This document shows, in pieces, positions 20,914-23,445 of a stretch of DNA of 23,445 nt. The stretch comes from Baffinella frigidus (taxonomy: Eukaryota; Cryptophyceae; Cryptomonadales; Baffinellaceae). The position numbers and the translations under genes were made by a program. The notes below the pieces were generated by a model, which did not search any database, was not told where the DNA came from, and worked only from the letters and a program-made list of their open reading frames with translations. Where the stretch lies: positions 231,081-254,525 of the forward strand of contig MU646471.1 in NCBI GenBank assembly GCA_026770585.1, written 5' to 3'. Every line of letters starts with the position of its first letter. Position 1 is the first letter of the stretch.

Positions 20914-22265
20914 TTGGGAATCCCGGACATGACGGAATCGATGTGCAACGGCAAACATGGTGGCAACAGCGGCTTAGTGGAGACAGTGCTGATGAGCGCC
21001 AGTGGTTTGACGGGACCGCAGAGGTGAAAGATATCCGGATATTTTCGGACAGGAGAATGCACCTTAGGAATCACGGACATGACGGAATCGATGTGGAGAC
21101 CGCATCCGGCCCAGGTGAAGAGCTGGCACTTCTGCGAACGTTCTCTTTTGAGGGCTGTCACTGTACCGAAGCGGGCTCGTCTTGCAGAGGATAGACTGTT
21201 GGATCAGCGAACTCCAGGCTTGAGAGTAATAAAGAAAAAAGAACCACTAGCGTGGTTCTGCGACGCGCCTCGTTGTCAGGGCCAAAGGCACCGCCAGGCT
21301 CCCCCGCTCCATCCCCGCGCGCCCCGTCCCCTGCATCACCCCCGGCTTTCTTGGCCCTTTTAGACGCGCGGCTACGTCCAGCAAACCGCCCCACCTTCAC
21401 CTGTGCCTGCACCGCTGCAGGTTCCTCCCCAGGAGCCTGTCGGTGCCTGTGGTCGTCTTGAGGCGCATAGACTGTTGGTTAATAAAGAAGAAACAACCAC
21501 TAGCGTGTTTCTGCGACGCGTCTCGTCGTCAGGTTCACGCCCTCGAGGTCCGTTAGGTTCTTTTAACTCCCACCATAGGCGGACACTGGAACTGGTTCTG
21601 TAGAAAAGCCCTCTCTCCTCCACGCACCCCATTCCCCATCTCGCTGCCAGGCAAGCAGAAGGCATGCTCGCGGCAGATGCGAGATGGCCTGCGCTGTGGA
21701 GCTCGCTCGTGGCGTTGATGGTGCAGCAGGAGTGCCGGGGAGGGGGGAGGCGGCCCGCACCTGGCACGTCACCTTTCTGCACATTGTTGTGTAGTGATCG
21801 TGTGTCTTCACCGTCTGCCGGAAGGAAGGAAGGGCGAGAGGTTCAAATACGATCCAAGACCAGGTCTCAGCAGGGTCGTGGAGACCACAAATCCAACCCT
21901 GAGCCTGGCTGAATGGGGGGCCCGGGTCTGGTGGGAAGCATGCCCTGGCTGTGCTGCTCATGCACCTGGGAGTGGCTGCCACCGCCGCGCAGACGTATCG
22001 GGGCGCCGACAGAAGGAACCGTTCCGGTGGAGACGCCCTGCCGTGGCGGTTCACAGGTGAGGGCGGCAGGGTGCCTACTTGCCGATGGTCCAAATCCACA
22101 CGGCGCTCGGTGCAAAATCTCTGTCAAGCTGCTCCGTCGCAGGGGGGAAAATCTCCCTTCCCCCGCCATGAAACGACGGTGAAAAGAGCGGCAGATGGGA
22201 GGGGTGGGGACGGCGTGAACCACAAGGGCCGCGAGGAGGAGGGCGAGGACGGCTATCCTCAGCAT
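20914..22265 (-). CDS. Second spliced gene with the same targeting exons, product unknown (partial model)
   Basis: Proposed exons: 22265-22221 (MLRIAVLALLLAALV), 22037-21966 (GVSTG... RLRGGGSHSQ), 21406-21245 (54 codons: AQVKVGRFAGRSRASKRAKK, then Gly/Ala/Asp-rich, ending DNEARRRTTLV), 21122-21063 (LFTWAGCGLHIDSVMSVIPK). All junctions are CAG acceptors with GT donors and all are phase 0. The first two exons are paralogous to the cyclophilin targeting exons. The third is basic then low-complexity; I recognise no family. Donor-end copies occur at 21531-21498 and 20947-20914, the same habit as in the cyclophilin gene. No further exons or stop were found, so the model may be incomplete. No cyclophilin domain follows. 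Confidence 0.45.
21540..21606 (-). repeat. Dispersed element C, inverted copy
   Basis: GGTTCTTTTAACTCCCACC, CATAGGCGGACACTGGAAC and CTGTAGAAA on the plus strand; lies in the intron of the second gene. Confidence 0.8.
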
Positions 22266-22301
22266 CGGGGGGATCCTCTTCTTTGTCTGCAGCCCTGTTT
22301 C

Positions 22302-22364
22302 TAAAGTTGACACCACGTCAAAAGTCCAGATTTAGATCCACTTTTGACAGATATTCAACTTTTA
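22302..22364. repeat. Small palindrome upstream of the second gene
   Basis: TAAAGTTGA / TCAACTTTTA and GTCAAAAGT / ACTTTTGAC pair around a 14-nt loop; TA at both ends. It lies between divergent candidate genes, so it could also be regulatory. Confidence 0.65.
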
Positions 22365-22377
22365 GCGGGTAGGCCGA

Positions 22378-22782
22378 ATGGTCGCGATGCCGGGCTTCCG
22401 ACGCGGCTGGGCGCTGCTAGGGGCCGCTGTGGGCCTCGCGCTGTTGGCGAGCGTGCTCACTATCACGCGCCCCACCGCACTTCTCACTCGCGGCGAGGTG
22501 GACAAGGCAGTGCGCGGATGCAAGTGGTGGTATGTCCCGCTCCCGAGCTGCCACCCCACAACTCCCAACCCAATATCAACCTTTGATGGCATTCCACGGG
22601 TTGCGGGGGCACAACGTCGACATTCCGATCCAGCGTGTGCGTGTGGACCTCCTCTCCAAAAAGGATCCTCTCCGATCCTGCAGGATCAAGCGGTCGGGCC
22701 GCTTGAGGCGGGGGTCTCTCAGTCCATTGAAATCCCGGCTGTCTTAGACCGGGGTTCGGGGAGCGTCTACTTTGTTCATTGA
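22378..22782 (+). CDS. Small membrane-anchored or secreted protein, unknown
   Basis: A 134-codon frame. Residues 8-30 (RRGWALLGAAVGLALLASVL and following) form an N-terminal hydrophobic segment, fitting a signal anchor. The remainder has no recognised motif. A GTATGT donor after KAVRGCKW at 22530 offers an alternative: splice to the CAG at about 22682. Divergent from the gene starting at 22265. Confidence 0.4.
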   Translation: MVAMPGFRRGWALLGAAVGLALLASVLTITRPTALLTRGEVDKAVRGCKWWYVPLPSCHPTTPNPISTFDGIPRVAGAQRRHSDPACACGPPLQKGSSPILQDQAVGPLEAGVSQSIEIPAVLDRGSGSVYFVH

Positions 22783-22938
22783 GTCGTGGGGCAAGTCAAA
22801 GCTGATCACTGTTGCCGTCGAACACTTGCTGAGTCGCTAGCGAACCTAGACCCCGAGGCTATGCCCATGTTTGGCGTTTCCCCCCTGAGGCACAGCGCGT
22901 AGCTCAAGGCGGGGCGGAGGCTAGGCGCCGAGCCTAAG

Positions 22939-23059
22939 GGTGGAAATGCGGCAGAGGCTGATCGGGGCGCGGCGGGCCAGGTACTGCACGGAGTCGCAGG
23001 AGGCGTCAAAGGCGGCGATCGACTCGGCGAAGGAGCACCCTGGATACACCATCCAGGAG
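22939..23059 (+). CDS. Possible internal exon, unknown product
   Basis: After TAAG, the frame reads VEMRQRLIGARRARYCTESQ then EASKAAIDSAKEHPGYTIQE, before a GAG/GTGACG donor. Helical, charged and protein-like; an in-frame TAG at 22922 closes the upstream side. No family recognised; may belong with 22378-22529. Confidence 0.35.
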
Positions 23060-23090
23060 GTGACGCCCCCCCCACCAACCTGCACGGCTT

Positions 23091-23202
23091 GGGCAAATCG
23101 ACGATTTTCGATTTGGGATTTCAAGGGGGTTGAAGTCGGAATCCGACTTCAACGGCTCCAATTCCCCTTGAAATCGGGAAATCGAAAATCGTCGATTTGC
23201 CC
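23091..23202. mobile_element. Inverted-repeat element with GGGCAAATCGACGATTTTCG ends
   Basis: The 112-bp segment folds nearly end to end: GGGCAAATCGACGATTTTCG pairs perfectly, GATTTCAAGGGG with CCCCTTGAAATC, and TTGAAGTCGGA with TCCGACTTCAA at the centre. Unlike most others it has no TA flanks. Confidence 0.85.
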
Positions 23203-23334
23203 ACGTCCACTCGCCTCCACACTCCGCCCAAGTTTCCAGGTTGAACTTGCTTGCTGCAGGAGCTGGGAACACCTGGTAGGAGAGAGGAAAACCTCACAGT
23301 CATGGGCTGGAAGCCCCGCCTATTCATCATGGGT

Positions 23335-23445
<111 letters not shown>

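Overview
This is eukaryotic nuclear DNA. It has GT-AG introns, plant-type TTTAGGG heptad repeats, many small inverted-repeat transposons and an RWP-RK regulator gene. Together these suggest an alga or related photosynthetic protist; I cannot name a genus. No rRNA, tRNA, operon or CRISPR array is visible. The window ends in 109 consecutive C residues, probably a contig-end artefact.

The centre is one gene that ORF calling misses: a cyclophilin-type peptidyl-prolyl isomerase on the minus strand, 16523 down to 6817. Ten small exons (42, 66, 72, 56, 67, 83, 59, 68, 66 and 42 nt) join through nine GT-AG introns into an uninterrupted 206-codon frame with stop. It encodes a signal peptide, a linker ending in RLRGGG, and a full cyclophilin domain. 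Coding sequence is about 6% of the 9.7 kb span. The introns are packed with blocks of 7-nt repeats one or two changes from TTTAGGG, with hairpin elements, and with partial copies of the adjacent exon, mostly its donor end with splice site. I regard this architecture as the most unusual thing in the window.

Layout: 1-588, last exons of an unrecognised plus-strand gene with a heptad-filled intron. 589-1160, three inverted-repeat elements. 1447-1930, a decayed copy of the cyclophilin 3' end. 2192-3154, RWP-RK gene (minus). 3155-4300, mostly non-coding with an AT-rich inverted-repeat element. 4316-4760, coding-like minus segments of unknown identity. 4970-6450, repeats and transposons plus a GA tract. 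6455-16523, the cyclophilin gene. 16784-20535, dense and nested transposons and a large palindromic repeat. 20914-22265, a second minus-strand gene whose first two exons are paralogous to the cyclophilin targeting exons but lead into a different protein. 22378-23059, plus-strand coding candidates. 23091-23202, a hairpin element; then poly-C.

The elements belong to several families with unrelated ends, but most are flanked by TA and several share a CCTACNGTAGG core. All calls come from reading the sequence; none were checked by a search or by RNA evidence.
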